DNA from: Strigamia acuminata
Lineage: Eukaryota; Arthropoda; Chilopoda; Geophilomorpha; Linotaeniidae
Assembly: GCA_949358305.1 (NCBI GenBank)
Contig: OX442320.1
Coordinates: 10,370,259-10,434,258, forward strand
Length of the DNA stretch: 64,000 nt
Direction of reading: 5' to 3'
The position numbers were made by a program, and so were the translations under genes. Shown piece after piece: positions 1-14,475 of this stretch. How positions within the stretch are numbered: the stretch's first letter is position 1; every line of letters starts with the position of its first letter. Below the pieces are notes generated by a model. The model had not been told where the DNA came from. It did not search any database and was given only the letters and a program-made list of their open reading frames with translations.

Positions 1-3000
1 ATAATAACGTTACATTTATTCAAGAAAGCCGTATAGACGCTTAATAAAACTTGTAATTTTTACGTGTTTCATATTTTTCATATTTTTTATACCGTAAAAT
101 TTTATGTTAAATTTATTTTTCATCTTTCGTGGGACCGTGTCAACCGTGGAGTGTTTTGCACTCTATTGGTCATTCCTGGCAAGTTTTAATAATGCTGACC
201 ATTCTCAGCGCCACCTAGATGTTAACCTGAATAAATCACTCCTATAAATTTCAACCAAGATGACGGGCGCACATTAATTCTGTCCTCACAGTCACACAGC
301 AAAGAAACTATCGCTGCATTCAAAAATAAAAATAAAAATTTCAGTTTAAGCGTATTTTAAGTTTTAACGTGGGTTTAAACAGGAAATGATGTCATTTTTG
401 TTTTAAAATTGAAGTAAATCACAAATTATTTTAGTTTTTGAACGCAGTTAGTGAAAATGCAAGTTTTCGGTCTTTTAACGCGGAATAAATTGCGCCGTAG
501 AATTTTTTCTTTAGTTTTTGATATTTATTTATTTTAGCCTTGAGGATGGAATGAGTTTAATGAGTGCGGGTATAAGTCATTTGTCAAAAAGAGATTCGAG
601 AGATAAAAGATAAGTTACACGTAATTATATGGATGCGAAAGGGACTGGAAATTATATTCTTCTCGCGCTTATGCTTTGATTTAGGGCTCGGGTTTAATCG
701 AACCGGTTGAAAGGTGATTTTATTTGGTCTTGTCTGGCTGCATTTTCATTTTTACTTTTTTTGCTTTGGGTTATTAATTTTGCATGTTTGGAGATTAAAT
801 TTTAAATTGTAATCAAGCTAAAAGTGGGTTTTACTTGTTTTCTGGCTTTGTTCGCTGCTTTTTGTGTCCTATTGGTCGAGAAATGGAAGTTTGTACGACT
901 ATCCAATCATGTGGTAGCGCTAGAATCACGTGATACAGGTCGGAGCCAATTGGGGTCACTGAGAGGAGTGGGATAATTATTTTTTAAATTATTTTGGGTT
1001 TATAAATATAAATGTGCAGAATTGATTTGAGAAAAATTGGTTTTGCTTTTTTGTTGTTGTTGTTGTCACGAAAAAGGAATTTTTCATTTTGAAATTAAAA
1101 TTTAAAATTTAAAAAATAATAAATTTTATGCGGTTGATGTGTGAATTTTACCGCAGTAAAACGATGTAATAAATTGGTATAATCCTTGGAAATTATGTGC
1201 AATTAAACGCCTGCACACACATTTTGTTTTGAATACATTGAGTAGAAAAACTCGCTGTGAATCTGAAAGTTTGCATCAAAGTGGCAAAAAAATATTTCCA
1301 AGCGGATATAACAAAACATTTCGCGTGCCAATTGCCCGGCAATGTTATCACTGTGATATCTCCCCCCGAACGACGTAGGATAACTGCTTAATATCAGGTG
1401 TATACATAGCAATCGTTTTCATGTTTATAACTGAGAAAACGTTGCAATTTGTTCAACGGGACGGAATTGATCACCTCAATTCGCCAACGTGCATCAAAAT
1501 GAGAATTTAAATTGAAACTGGACAAATTAGAACATAAATAATGATTAAATTGTGTGATTTTTTTAATTTTTCAATGAAATTCGCTGATAAAAATTACATT
1601 TTTAATCCATTTTTCTACAAATCAGAACCCGATTTACATATAGGCTAAAGAGGCTAACGTATGTACATCTGTGGAAATTTAAGCCTAATTTTATATGTAG
1701 CGCTTTTATCGTTTGAATCCATTATATTGATTAATAATATCGCCCTCAATATCGATTTAATATCAAGCACAAGAATAAAATATATTCGTATTTAGGCAGG
1801 AATAAATTCATACAGCTTTTCATCATCACAAGTGTTGGTTCTCGCATAATGCCAAATTCTAACACTAAATTCCATTTTTTGCACACGAAAACACAAAGTT
1901 CTAAAATTATTTCTTGTAATTTATTTTTAGATTTTTAAACGAATTTGCATTTGCATCTCGAACGGCGAAATCGGAAGCAACCAGAACGTTGCCAATCTCA
2001 TACTAAAATACCGGTCAAATAGTGCCAATTCCGTCCGATCCGCGAATAATTCAACATGCAATTAAATCCGATAAAATCAAGTCACAGAAGAGTAAGTTTA
2101 TAATTTATTAGATGTTCTCAGACGAGCACACCAAGAAATGCATACAACAAGCAAATAGTGGCATTTATATATGACCGCAGACAGGAGTTTGATTTCACTA
2201 TGATATCAAGAATAGATATACCAGGTCCCGAATCCCCGAATCTCCGAATCCCGAATCTTTAAAAAAATTTAAATTTATTGTTGAAAATTGGACAAAAGTT
2301 AAAATATTTTCCACTTTTTTATTAAAATAATCATCTAAATCTTTCCGAATTCTATTTTACAAATTTGTGTTACTCGGGTATTATATGGCACGATATAATT
2401 TTGGAATTTGCAGCACGTTGCAGGAATTAGCGAGCTAAAATGTAGCAAGAGTTTATCTATCCTCTTTTCCCACAGTATAAAACCCCTACTTGTTTGATGG
2501 TATTTATTTTTTTTTTATATATATATTGGTATCTATGATACTCGCTGGCCCCGGGGTGGATTCCGTTCATATTGCCCCGTGATTAAGCCCGGGATGTAGG
2601 CCTAAGGCCCGAGGCACGGTGGTATTACTGGTATATAGTAGTAAATTGTGAGTTGCAATATGTGTTTATGACGTTTGAAATCTTCGGTCTCTTGTGTGTA
2701 AATTATTAGGTTTCGACTCGTGAGAGGAGACTCGCAGTCGCCGGCTCAAAATATCACAAATTTAGGGGTACGTGCCACAATTAGGTGGGGATATTATTTT
2801 TTCTAAGTATATATATTTTGGTAGGAAAAAAATAGAAAATACAAAATGGAAAATACAAAAGTAAAAAATGTTGTTGAATCGAATTAATGATGGCGGGCGA
2901 GTCGGGCCGGGCGTTGTGCGTTGTTGTTGCGGCGCTTTGTGTGTGGTTTTTGTGAATTTTTGTTTCGTTTGTTTGTTGAATTTTTGATGAGTTAATTCGG

Positions 3001-3480
3001 TTAGGTTGTGTGAGTTCTGAGTTGGATGGAAACGTGTTTACGTGTCAATATCATTAAGAAATTGAGGTAAAATATGGTTAGTAAACACTAGTGTCACGAT
3101 GGTGGCATGAATGTACAGTATGCGTGTTTTGTGTAATTTATGGGAGAGGTAGAGAGTGGATTTTGGTCATTTTTACTTGTGGGAGATAAGTTATGGGAAA
3201 TGTTATTGGTGTTGATGGTTAATGGTTGTTAAATCGTGTTTAGTTTGAGTGGTGTTTGTCTGTGGGGATGAAATGTAAATGTGCAGTTGAGTTGAGTGGA
3301 TTTGAAAATGAAAAATCAAATCATTCTGAGTTGTGCGTTAAAATTTCATTCAAAATTAAATGATTTTTATATTTTTCGCTAAAATTCCATTCAAAATTGA
3401 AGGATTTTTATATTTTCCGCTGAAACTCCATTCGGAATTGAATTATTTTTACATTTTGTGCTTCAAATTGTGTTCAAAAT
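1..3480. other. AT-rich non-coding DNA
   Basis: No protein gene seen. Inverse CCAAT boxes (ATTGGTC) lie at 165-171 and 871-877, and an E-box CACGTG at 927-932. The stretch 2221-2260 has three or four tandem CCCGAATC-like units. A GC-rich patch at 2545-2625 may be an element fragment. Confidence 0.6.
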
Positions 3481-3630
3481 TTAATAAATATTAGATTTCC
3501 CTCTTAAATTACACACAATTTGAATGTTTTCCACATTTTCCTCTTAAATTACACACAATTTGAATGTTTTCCATATTTTCTTCTTAAATTACACACAATT
3601 TGAATGTTTTCCATATTTTCCTCTCAAATT
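3481..3630. repeat. 40-base minisatellite
   Basis: Three near-identical copies of a 40-base unit, CTCTTAAATTACACACAATT then TGAATGTTTTCCAYATTTTC, with looser related sequence from 3340 to 3740. Confidence 0.9.
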
Positions 3631-5985
3631 CCACTCAAAATTGAATAATTTCTGCTTTTTCCATTCAAAACTTGAATAATTTGTCCACTTTCCATTCAAA
3701 ACTTAATAATTTGCCCACTTTTCATTCAAAACATGAACATTTTCCCCAGTTACACCAAAATTGAATCCCCGATCAAAACTACCAATTTCCCCCACAAAAA
3801 ATATCCAGAATATTGAGAAAAACTACGTAAACTCTCGCCTACTCGAAACCTGAACAAAATGGAAGATGGTGACGCTTACCCGTGTCTGCGTATCCGTTGC
3901 AAATATCCATGTGCACTGTTTGGCGAAATTTGGTGCGAAGCAAATATGATTACAGCCGAGTGTGGCTTCATATTTATACCTGAAGGCCTAAACTATAAAA
4001 GCAGTTATAACACAAGAGAGCCAAAAAAGCATCGTATAATCAAGGGAGGTGGGTGTTGAGAACGACTCAAAATGAGTACTTTTACCAAAACCTCGCTATA
4101 CCCATATCCGCTAATTGTCGGCGCGGCCACGACGTTGTAGCGGGGCGCGGACCTTCCCCGCTACAGCGACGGCTGATTTGCATGGCGGCGTTGCGCCGCT
4201 TGATTATAACGGGGATAATATAATGCTTGTCTTTTATGTAGGTTGTGTCCCCCCTCTCGTTTAAGTACAGGCCTCTGGTTCTTGTTTTTTTTTACCTTTT
4301 TGCTCTTTTATTATCACATGGACTGCAATTTTTATTTTTTATTTTTTTATTTTTATTTTTTTTTAGCTTTTGTTATTGATGGAGGATTCACAAAGATGGT
4401 CAGAAATGGAAATCGTGTGCCGTAAATCAAATATTTATATCGATATTTAGGCAACAAAAAAGTTCAACGTACTGTGTGATTTTATGAATGCGTTTATACT
4501 GTTTTTCTGACAGATACGTGAGGGTTACCGTTTGCGTTAAAGCTTAGTACTCGTAAGATCATCTGCTAACAGAAGTGTATGCCCACAGATTTTTCTGTGT
4601 GTATAGACTTGACAGAAAAGCAAAACGACTCAAAACTGAACGTAGAGGGAATGTTCTGTACGTGTATTTTGTTTTTTTTTTCGTTTTAATCGGCTACTAT
4701 TCAAGGGCGGCTCTTATTTCGCATGGGCATTTGGTTGCGGCTAATATTCAAGGGCGGTTACAATTGAAATGCGGCTCTTAATTGCAGAAATACGGTGTAT
4801 TCACTGACAAGTGTTAAGTTTGTGGCGTTGTTGTGTCGTTGTCGCCAAACTTCTATCTTGGAAACGGTGCATGACTTGCGAGAACAACACATTTCAATAG
4901 TTGCGACATCATAACTACTTGTAATTCATAATTCACTATTCATGATGTCACATGTCCATAGCAGCCTATTCACCAAGTGTGATGATAAAATTGACCTTTT
5001 TACTCAGAAAATAAAAAAGTAGTGTTACAACACACAGTAAAGAATTCTGTGTTGTAACTGTTTGAAACAATGTGAGAGAGAGGTGCATTTAAAGAAACAA
5101 AGTATTGATTTAGATAATTACAATACTTTATTTTAAAAGAATTTAAACAATTGTGGATTACACACTCCTGCAGTCTTCTTGTTAGAAGTTTGATGACAAC
5201 AGTGCAACAAATTACAATTACAACTATGAAAACACTTTCCATTAAATCTCCCTAGCACACTGCAAGTTTTAAATTCAACTGAAAACCGAACGTAAACTCA
5301 ATGCAGGACATATACGCGGATATATCTTTGACTTTACGCAGTACTTTGAGTACACCCAAAGCTGGCTAAAGTTATGTCCCGGTCTATCCAGATTTCTCGG
5401 TATAAATTTGGTCCCTGGTCCGACCTATCCAGATTTCCCGGTACTAAATTTGTTCCCAGTCCAGCCCTGTTGGCTTTTTTTGCGTAAACCTTACGTTTTG
5501 GAAGTTACTGAATCGCCTTCTTGTACAAATTGTGTTCCGGGTACAGTTTGGTATACGAAATAAGTAAACACAGAGTGATTTATTGAATTGAGTCTTTGTA
5601 TGGTTTTTCGAATTTCCAATGGGGAATTGCAACATCGATTAAAAGCCGCGGCTCTTATTCAAAACTGCCATTTTTGTCAGCAATTACAATTTCGGTTTTT
5701 CGTTTGTTACGTTTGTTTAATGTATACAAACCAAGTCTGAAATCATCTTTTGTGAGGTTAAATACGGAAACAATAGCGTACTTTTGCAAAAATACGGTAT
5801 TGAGTCAGTCTCTCTCATTCTTTCTTCAAAGCACATTACGTGAGTTAGATCCATTAAGGACATAAAACCACGTTATAGTATTCTTGGTGTCTCAGCCGCG
5901 GCTACTATTCGAGGGCGGCTACAATTCGAGGGCGGCTCTTAATCGGTGAAATACGGTATTCGCTTTTTTGGAGTTGTGCGTGAAC
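3631..5985. other. Non-coding region with element-like GC-rich repeats
   Basis: No gene supported. The block GGCTACTATTC(A/G)AGGGCGGCT and its variants recur at 4690-4795, 5646-5660 and 5894-5959, each followed within about 150 bases by AAATACGGTRT, suggesting copies or ends of one repeat family. A right end of the CAGGGCTGGACTGG MITE family sits at 5456-5469. The 66-codon frame at 3859-4059 shows no known domain. Confidence 0.55.
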
Positions 5986-6135
5986 TGCGTTCCCCACGTG
6001 CGGGTTGATGTCACTCAAACGCGTTTCTGCACCAATCGTGAATAAGATAAGATCACGTGATGGGCGGGCTGCGGGCGTCCAAATTTAAAGCCCTAATTGG
6101 CGGTCTCCACGTTTCGACCAAACGTCGAACATATT
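5986..6135. promoter_or_regulatory. CpG-rich island with two E-boxes, GC box and CCAAT box
   Basis: Contains CACGTG at 5995-6000 and 6054-6059, GGGCGG at 6062-6067 and ACCAAT near 6031. The density of known activator sites in otherwise AT-rich DNA suggests an enhancer or a promoter of an unannotated transcript. No adjoining coding exon was found. Confidence 0.4.
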
Positions 6136-9100
6136 GTGACATTTTTGATACTTTTTATTTATTCTCCTCGTAAAAAAGAAAATAAAAACTAAAAAATATA
6201 AACATTTGTTACGAATTTTTACGAGCGACATAAAATATATTTTTAAGCCTTATATGGATTTTATAGGCGATGTTTTCCTAGGCCTAAGGTGCGGTTAATC
6301 TGGCGATACACTATATGATAATTAAGCGATTGTAATCAATGAACATCTGAGTTTTTGTTGGTTTTTTTTTGTTGTTTTTTTTTTTTTATATATAAAACAA
6401 AAAATAAAAAACAAAACAATGGAATTAAAGATAAAACCTTAATTCGAGTGTTTGAGGTGTTAATGGGTGTTTTGGGTCATTAAACTGCAGATTAGTGGTT
6501 AATTTTGAGTTTTTAGTTGTGAAATTCAACACCAGGTGTCACTATGTGCTAGTGTAGTGGTGTGTCGATGGGGGAGCTTTTTAAATGAAGGTTTAGGGGC
6601 CGCGGGAGTGATTAATAATTTTTTTTTGGATTTTATTTTTGGGATGTGATGTTTGGGTTTCGTATGGATTAGGCCTAAAGTGGAGTGATTGATTTTTCTA
6701 GGTTTGAGAATGAAATTGTGAATTGGTTTTTGTGTGATAAGAGGGGGGGGAGAAAGCAATTAATATTTAATTTTGATCAATGAAATAATGGTTTGTTTAT
6801 GTATTTATTTATTTATTTATTTAATTTGTTTTCTTTAGTTCCTCTTTGTTGATGCAATTAAGAATATTTTTTAAATTAACGTTTGGATTACTTCCTGGCT
6901 GTAATTATAGAAATTTATTGGTTTTTTTTTTTAATAACTTTTAATTAGAATTTTAATTTTATTTATTTATTTATTATTTTTTTTTTAGTTTTTTATTTCG
7001 CCACCAGAGTTGTTGTTGGAAAATCATTATGATTTTTTTTTGTTGAAAAATAATGTTCAAGTGGCGCCTGAATGTCGGCTCGTGTGGCCAATATTAAAAG
7101 GGAACTGTGGGGACCAATGAGAAGCCGTCATAGAAAAAATGACGCATTTTGATATAAATAAAGAAATATTTTCGCGTGCTGGAAATTTTCAATGTCTGGT
7201 CAAGATCAACGACTCCGATGACCAAACCACCAAAATCTGCTGTTCACTGATCCCCTAATTCACATTCTTTTTTAAAAAAAATTAAAAATAAATTAAAAAT
7301 TTATAAAAATTAAAAAAAATCAAAATCCACAAAAATCCACAAAAATTTTTAACCCCAAAATCGAGAAATTGCGAAGAAAACACGAAAAAAGAATAAGAAA
7401 AGAGCGAAACACTCACCGAAACAGACGTGAGGCTGAATGAAGAGTGAATGACAAAATTAGCAAAGGGTCCCCCCTTAGATGTGTCCGATGCTCAGACTCC
7501 GTGTCGCCAAAATAACGGCCGGTGCCGCCAAATGATGGGTAATGGCTGGCTTGATTATAGCAATACAAGGGGCAGGAAGACAATTGCTGTACACAGATGG
7601 AAACAAAGTGTAATAAAGGGACACACAATGATAAAAGAATAGAGCTGGGTAAACGTCGGGTGGGATTTCGTGTCGAAAACGCGAATTTCGACGATTTTGG
7701 CGAATAAAAATGAGGAAAAATTGGAAATTCCGGGTTGGTTTGACGTTTTTTTATTTTTATTTTTGTTTGTTTTGGTTTTTTTGGACGGAATTTTGGAGAT
7801 TTTTGCGATTTTGCGAGGGAAATTGTGCTTAATGCCGGGTAAAAATGGCGTCGTCGATAATAACAGGCCTGGTTGAGCTGCGTATGCCGTGCTCGTATAA
7901 TAAGCCAGTATCGTGGAGGGGGTGGGGATTTAGGGGCTTTCTGGACACAAAACTGTTATTAAGTGTTATTTCCGTGGGTCAACTCTCTACCTGTGGGTAT
8001 TAGCTGTAATAATACACAAGAAGGTCCGGGAAATTTCCAGTTGGAGGTGGGAAAGTGGAGAGGAGAACACGGTAAGGTCTTGCTCGGTTATTTTGGTTTT
8101 GGTATTTTGTGGGGAATTGGAATCGATGTTGTGCGAGTGGCAATGTTTTGTTGAAAAGGTCGTGGAGGTGAGTGGAATATGTCTTTTGGAGTTGGTTTAA
8201 GTTGGGTATTTGGTGATTTTTGTGTGAATTGGGGGGTTTTTGGGGAGGTTTTGGTGGTTTTTGAGTGAATTTGTGGTAAATTTTGAATTTTTTGAGTAAA
8301 TTTGGGGGAAAATTATCATTTGTTTGAATTTTTTGGGTTTTTCGAGTGGATTTTCGGTTCTTTTAAATTTTTTTTATTGGAAATTGTTAGAAAATGCGAA
8401 GAAATCATTATTTTGTGTGTTTTGGTCAATTTTTGGGGTAAATTTGAGAAAATTCGTGTTGTTTTTGCGATTTTTCGTCTTTTTGTGGACATTTCACCCT
8501 TTTTTTGCAAAGAAAAATTCCAAATTCTAAAATAAATCATTAATTTTGCTTAAATTTAAAGTTAAATTACATAAAAAAAAATAATTTTATTTTTAATGAA
8601 AATTTTCACTTTTTCCACGAAGAAAAATGAGAAAAACGGGAAAATCAAAAAGAAAACATTAAAAAAAATACTCAATTTATTCAATTTTTAATTAAAAATA
8701 GCAAAATTCACCAAAATTCATCATATTTTCTAACGATTTCTTGACGTTGTTTCTCCCAATCCAACCATAAATTTCCACCGCTTGTTTTTCCTCTCATTTA
8801 ACCTCCATCCACTACACCATAGGGGTTTGTTGGGTTTGGGTGTTGTATACCATAGCCGCGGTTTAGCACGAGCCACCCCTATTATTACCGTCTACCAAGG
8901 GCCGTATGAGCTGGGCAGTTTGACCTTTGAACCCTTACACCTGCCCCAACAACTCTACCAGGGTGAAGCGAAGCCCGAAACCACCCCAACACAACACTCC
9001 ATTACGTTTATTTATTTATTTATCTATTTATTTATCTTTGAAATGGAAATTCCATCACCGGCGAGCCGAGCAATGTCTAATCTCGATGCTCCAGCCTGTC

Positions 9101-10550
9101 CGACTGCGCGTGCTTGAAATGTATTTTTCCGAGAAAATAGGCCTATTAGACGGGGTGCATTTGGGTCGTTTATTCCTCCCGCAGTGCACGTTTAATCGTA
9201 TAATTTCCCTGTGCACTTTGCCCAGTAAAGGTTGAAGAAAAGTTGCACCAAATTGGCCTCAATTTCCTCCAATTTTAGGCCTAGCACTTGAGGCCGAAGC
9301 GTTTTTGTTTTCGCATTTCTTTGTTCGAGGTTTGATGTGTTTTATTCGCGTAATAATTCAATGAATCAGGATCGATTGATATAATTTTTTTATTTTTATT
9401 TTTTAAATTTATGATAATAAAGTATTTTTGTTTTTGATGCGAGTTGGTGGGAAATTCGGCTCGTAGTTTCCTTGTTTTGCACAAACGTTATTCATATGTG
9501 AATTGTGAAGGAAGTGATACGGGGGAAAATACAATGGCGCTGGGTGTTTGTAGTCATTATCTGCACAATTTATTTTATTGTTTGCATTTTACTAGAGCAG
9601 ATTTTGATAAAATTTCACATCAGATTGTGCTTTCACACTCCAAATGTGTGAAATTATACATTTTTCCATTATTTTTCGAGTTTTGAACGAAATATTTGCA
9701 TTTTTTCACACATTTATGAATGAAAAATGCAATAAAAATCATTCAAAACTACGTCATTTTGCATTATTTTCATTTTCCATGCTGTTATGTACGATATCTG
9801 TGTCCCATTGTATGATATTGTAAAATTTTCTCGAAAACATGTAATGTTGTGATCTCGGCGGGCAATATAATATTTTACGAGGAAGTTTTAAACGGGACAT
9901 AAAAATGGCTATGTAATTTGAGTAATGAAATTAAACGTGATGATAATTATTTGGTAAAAGTTTGGAATAAAATGATAAACATTAAGCCAGCGCGGTTTAA
10001 TGAGCCATGACCGCCCTAATGTTGAAGAAATCAGTGCAGATTTAAACACGTGTGGATTTGTGTTGTATATTTGATTCGAATGGCGAATGTAGGATTATAA
10101 AATAAGTATAAATTGTATCCTGTCATTCGAATGTGTATGTTTTTTTGTTTGGCTTTGGTTCGCTCCCTTGGGTGGTTTGTGATTGATAAAGACTGGAATT
10201 AAAAGACGGGCAGAAACATCGATACGATTGCATACTTGATGAGAAAGAAATATTCTGCTGGCAGCAGCTCGGAAAAAGGGTTAATTACACATGTCATTGA
10301 ATCGGGTTGTCAGGAACTTGTCAGAATCCTCTCGGAATGGGTTTAGCCTTGCAAAATGGAAAAATATTCTAATATGTGACTTGAATGTTGTGTGCACGTG
10401 ATCGGAAAGTTCAACTAAAGGCGTTTCAGAGAGGTATGCATGGGAATATGCACTTCGAATGCGGAGAAATGTTTGGAATTAGATGTTTTTATACGTATAG
10501 ATGCTGGGAAATGCATTGTTAGGGTGTTTAAATGGAAGAAAATGCACTTT
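6136..10550. other. Non-coding region, no gene recognised
   Basis: Mostly AT-rich with poly-T and TTTA runs. A CCAAT box GACCAATGAGAAG lies at 7112-7124. A GC-richer block at 8840-8990 has no recognised content. Open frames are short and compositionally biased. Confidence 0.6.
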
Positions 10551-10555
10551 TGATG

Positions 10556-10850
10556 TACTGAAATGGACAAAAATGCACATTTCATGATTAAAATGCACGA
10601 AAATGCACATTTCATGATTAAAAATGCACGAAAATGCACATTTCATGATTAAAATGCACGAAAATGCACATTTCATGATTAAAAATGCACGAAAATGCAC
10701 ATTTCATGATTAAAAATGCACGAAAATGCACATTTCATGATTAAAATGCACGAAAATGCACATTTTATAATTAAAAATGCACGAAAATGCACATTTCATG
10801 ATAGAAAATGCACGAAAATGTACATTTCATGATTATAAATGCACGAAAAT
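10556..10850. repeat. 30/31-base minisatellite
   Basis: About nine copies of AAAATGCACG AAAATGCACA TTTCATGATT, with or without one extra A. The unit is itself a near-duplicate of a 10-base word. More distant AAATGCAGGTAAATGCAC copies run on to about 11100. Confidence 0.94.
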
Positions 10851-11100
10851 GAAATTTTAATGTGGAAAAATGTACGAAAAATATACCTTTAACGTTTTAA
10901 AATGCAGGTAAATGCACATTTTATTCGTTAAAATGCAGGTAAATGCACTTTTTATGCGTTAAAATGCAGGTAAATGCACGTTTTATGCGTTAAAATGCAG
11001 TTAAATGTTCATTTAATGCGTTAAAATGTACTAAATTACAAATCTAATATGTTAAAATGCAGGAAAATGCAATTTAACGTGTTAAATTACAAACGAATTT

Positions 11101-13365
11101 ACGGTTTTTGATACAAATTATCAGAAATGCGCTTTAGGAGTGCAAATTACTCAAGCAAAATTTGAGTAGAATTATATTTTTAGTGAGCAATAAAGTGCAA
11201 AAAGTACAAAAATTCGTTGAGATGCATTCCTAGAGTACGCGAAATGTTAAAAATGCACAGAAAATGCCATTTTTTATACGTAAAACTCCGCATAAATGCG
11301 TTTTTAGAGCGCAGAATTTTTTCCCAAGATGCAAGGAATCATGCACGATCGACTTTATTCTAATTGATTTTCTTTAATGTAATTTTTCTACGGGTTAACG
11401 ACGTAACACAAACACATCGCGCTTACATAACGTGCAGCGCATGAAAGGTTCAAATGATGGGGCAAACAAATAAGGAAATTCGATCCACATCCTGACAAAT
11501 TCGCAATATATAGAAAATTCTAAAAGCACAATTTCAATTTATTGATAAATAAATAAATACATTTTTATTTTCGCTTACATTGTGCGCGCCATTAATCGTA
11601 AATAATGCGAGCGCCGTAGCCGTTCGTTGTATAACGCCGGCCATTTCCACGGGATCGGAAAGAAATTGTTTCGCCGGCGAAAAAATATAAATATTTGAAT
11701 GAAATTTATGCCCGTGGTCAGTTGGAATTGCGAGGTGTTCCAAAAGGCATTTCGGGCGATGAAAAACGAGGCGGTTGATGCGTGAAATGAAGGTCGGGTG
11801 CGAGTTAGGCCTAACGATGGCAGCCAAATTGAAGGCAATGGATTAGCATATCTGCGAGATTTATCGTCATTACAACGTGGCGAATAACCAGAATTACGCA
11901 CTAATACCAGTCATCTTAGCTGATAACTCACGCCACGTTGAACGAAACGTTATTTGCTTATTTTTTCCTGCGGTAAATAACGATGGAAATTGAAAAATTG
12001 CAGAATTTTTCAGAATTTTAACTGAAATTTTGGATTTTTTTCTTTTAGGTTTTCTTTGGCGATTCGGACAAATCGGAGGTGAATTTCGATGTTTAAACGA
12101 TTTGTTTTGCGTTTGAAAATATTTAATTTTATGTTTTTATTCGCAGGAATATGTTGAATTGAATAAAAGACGCGTGATGCAATTTGAAGATAATTTTTTG
12201 AATATATTCAATTTTATTCGATATAATGCGTGTGAGTGACAAATTAATGTTATTTTCTTGTCAAGTTTTCCAAGTCGCTGGATGAGGATGGAAGAAAAAA
12301 ATGATGCGCGCAGTTCCTCCAACTGCAACCGGGCAAAAAACGAAGACGAAATGGAAAAAAATTGCTTTTTATTTGATTTTTTTTGCCCCAAAAATGCGAA
12401 TTTTTGATTGATCCAGCCAAAAGATTTTTTTTCGCCGTTTTCTTAATTATTTCGGCCAAAAAATTGTATTTTTCGATTTATATCGGCCTAAAAATGCGAA
12501 TTTTTGATTGATCCAGCCAAAAGATGTGCATTTTTCGCCGTTTTCTTAATTATTTCGGCCAAAAAATTGTATTTTTCGATTTATTTCGGTCTAAAAATGC
12601 GAATTTTTCCGTGTTTTTTTTTTTAGGCCGAAAATGCGAGTTTATCCAGTTTTTTTTAAATTAAAAAACAACGAAGAGTTTACATTATTTTGCCGAAATA
12701 ATTCAAAAAGGTGTTCTTTGATTTAAATTGGAATTTGGAATTGGAATTTGGTGTTTTCTGATTTTTTTCTGGCCAAAAAAGCAGATTTGTCGGCGTTTTT
12801 TGATTGATTCGGGTGTGATTAATTTGGTAATATTTGCAGTGCGGTGGTGGGATGGGCGTGTGTGTACGTTCTTTTGTGTCGTGTGGGTGGGTCTGTTGTC
12901 GTTAATGTAGGTGTGTGGGTGTGTAATGTTTTGATGGTACAGAAGCTCTTCTTTGTAATTCTCTCCTCCTGTGCTTTTCCACTGTTTAATTAAATCTTTG
13001 TCTGAATCATGAAGAGGGACTTGTTCTGCTTCGAGGAGTTTTGCGAATATGTAATTTACAATTATTTAAAGGATTAGGTTTGTGCTCCCCTGTTGAAATT
13101 TAATACTTAAACACGAATTAAAGAATTATTTATGGTTCCTTTTACGCTGATTTTTTTTTTATTTTTTTATTTTTTATTTCCATTTGAATAAAAAAATGAA
13201 TTATATAAATGGCGGCCATCCAAGCCGCCTTTTTTGCTTTTATTATTTTATTGATTTTGGATTTTTGGGGGTTTTAGTTTATTTTTTGGTGTTTGGTGAG
13301 ATTTTGTTTTGTTTTTTAAATTTATTTCGTTGGAAAAGTGTTGAGAAATGCGAATCTTTTGACGA
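11101..13365. other. Non-coding region, no gene recognised
   Basis: A diffuse repeat of TCGGCCAAAAAATTGTATTT and AAAATGCGAATTTTTGATTG occupies 12360-12640 (about 113-base period, two copies). The rest is AT-rich. No exon with family similarity was seen. Confidence 0.6.
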
Positions 13366-13369
13366 ATTA

Positions 13370-13930
13370 GGTCGAGGAATGTTTGTTACGGTTCGATTTG
13401 CACTTTCGCCCGCCAGTTGGCGCCACTCGGTTGGTGTGCGTGCGTGTAATTGTTCGCGTGACGTCATCGGGAATGGTTCGGGGCAGTGTGCGTGACCGCG
13501 AGTTTGACACATGTCATACGTAGATGCCAGCACCTGTCACGAATTGAGGCCTCCGCCAAACTTGGGGCCTTGATTGGTCCGTCTAATTTTCGTCGGGTCG
13601 AATTTCCACTCGTTAACGACAGAACGGAACGGCAAGTAACTGCTAGCGAGTTTTAAAACAAAAGAGATTTGTTCTATCCCGCGCCGTTGTCGAATAATTT
13701 AATATTCCAACCGTTCCGATATTCGAAATTAAAACGATTGCTAAGTTTTCGTGCTTTTCGCAGACGTGGGCGACCCCGTTTATGGCGCGACCAATGAGAA
13801 GAGCCGACACATACTCGCCTCGGCCAATCGGCAATGGACGACAGTCATGGCGCCTGCCTGCAGTGGCAGCTCACGCACGCGCAAATCAAACTAAATCCCG
13901 CCCATTGTACTACAGGTAAGCGAACTCTAG
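13370..13930. promoter_or_regulatory. CpG-rich island with CRE and CCAAT boxes; possible upstream promoter
   Basis: Contains a full CRE, TGACGTCA (13459-13466), inverse CCAAT ATTGGTCC (13573-13580), GACCAAT (13789-13795) and GCCAATCGG near 13822. It ends in CTACAG|GTAAGC, a good splice donor at 13915. This fits a promoter with a non-coding first exon, possibly for the Sp5-like gene 2 kb downstream, but no transcript evidence is available. Confidence 0.45.
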
Positions 13931-14475
13931 CATGAGAACGTGAAATTAGAAATAATTAAAACACCCTTCTTTTATCTTTTCCTAGATAATTGAATCGCGC
14001 TTTCCATTTTACCTCAAAAGATGGACCGAATAAGGAAGGAGGAGTTTCGACCGGTCGCCTGTTTTAATTTTCTCCTTTTCTGGGTAAAAAAAATACAAAT
14101 AATAAATAAATACATCGTTTTATTTTATTTTTTAAATTATTGGTACGGATTACGTCTCTTCACTGATTCGATTATCAGAAAAAACATGGCGCCGAACACG
14201 AAAGTGCCAACTACTATCACCAGACTGAGTTTGAGCTTGCAAGGAACTATTTACATAATAGGTAAATTTCCTACGAATTAACGGTTTATTTTTACGTTTT
14301 ATCATCACATTTCTTGACCAACGGCTCGTTGAAATTGGACGTAATGTTATTTTAGGCCTCGCTTAAAATATCCTTACTGAAATACTCAGTTCGGTTCACC
14401 TTAGTAGCGGTTTCATTAAGTATGTGACTATAGACGTCACACACTTAATGAAAATGGAGAAAATGGTTGAAATGA

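Noticed and set aside
3859-4059. 66-codon frame MEDGDAYPCLRIRCKYPC as a small gene
   Set aside because: No signal peptide, domain, splice context or repeatable cysteine pattern that I recognise.
10556-11100. CRISPR-like array
   Set aside because: Units are directly adjacent without unique spacers, and the sequence is eukaryotic.
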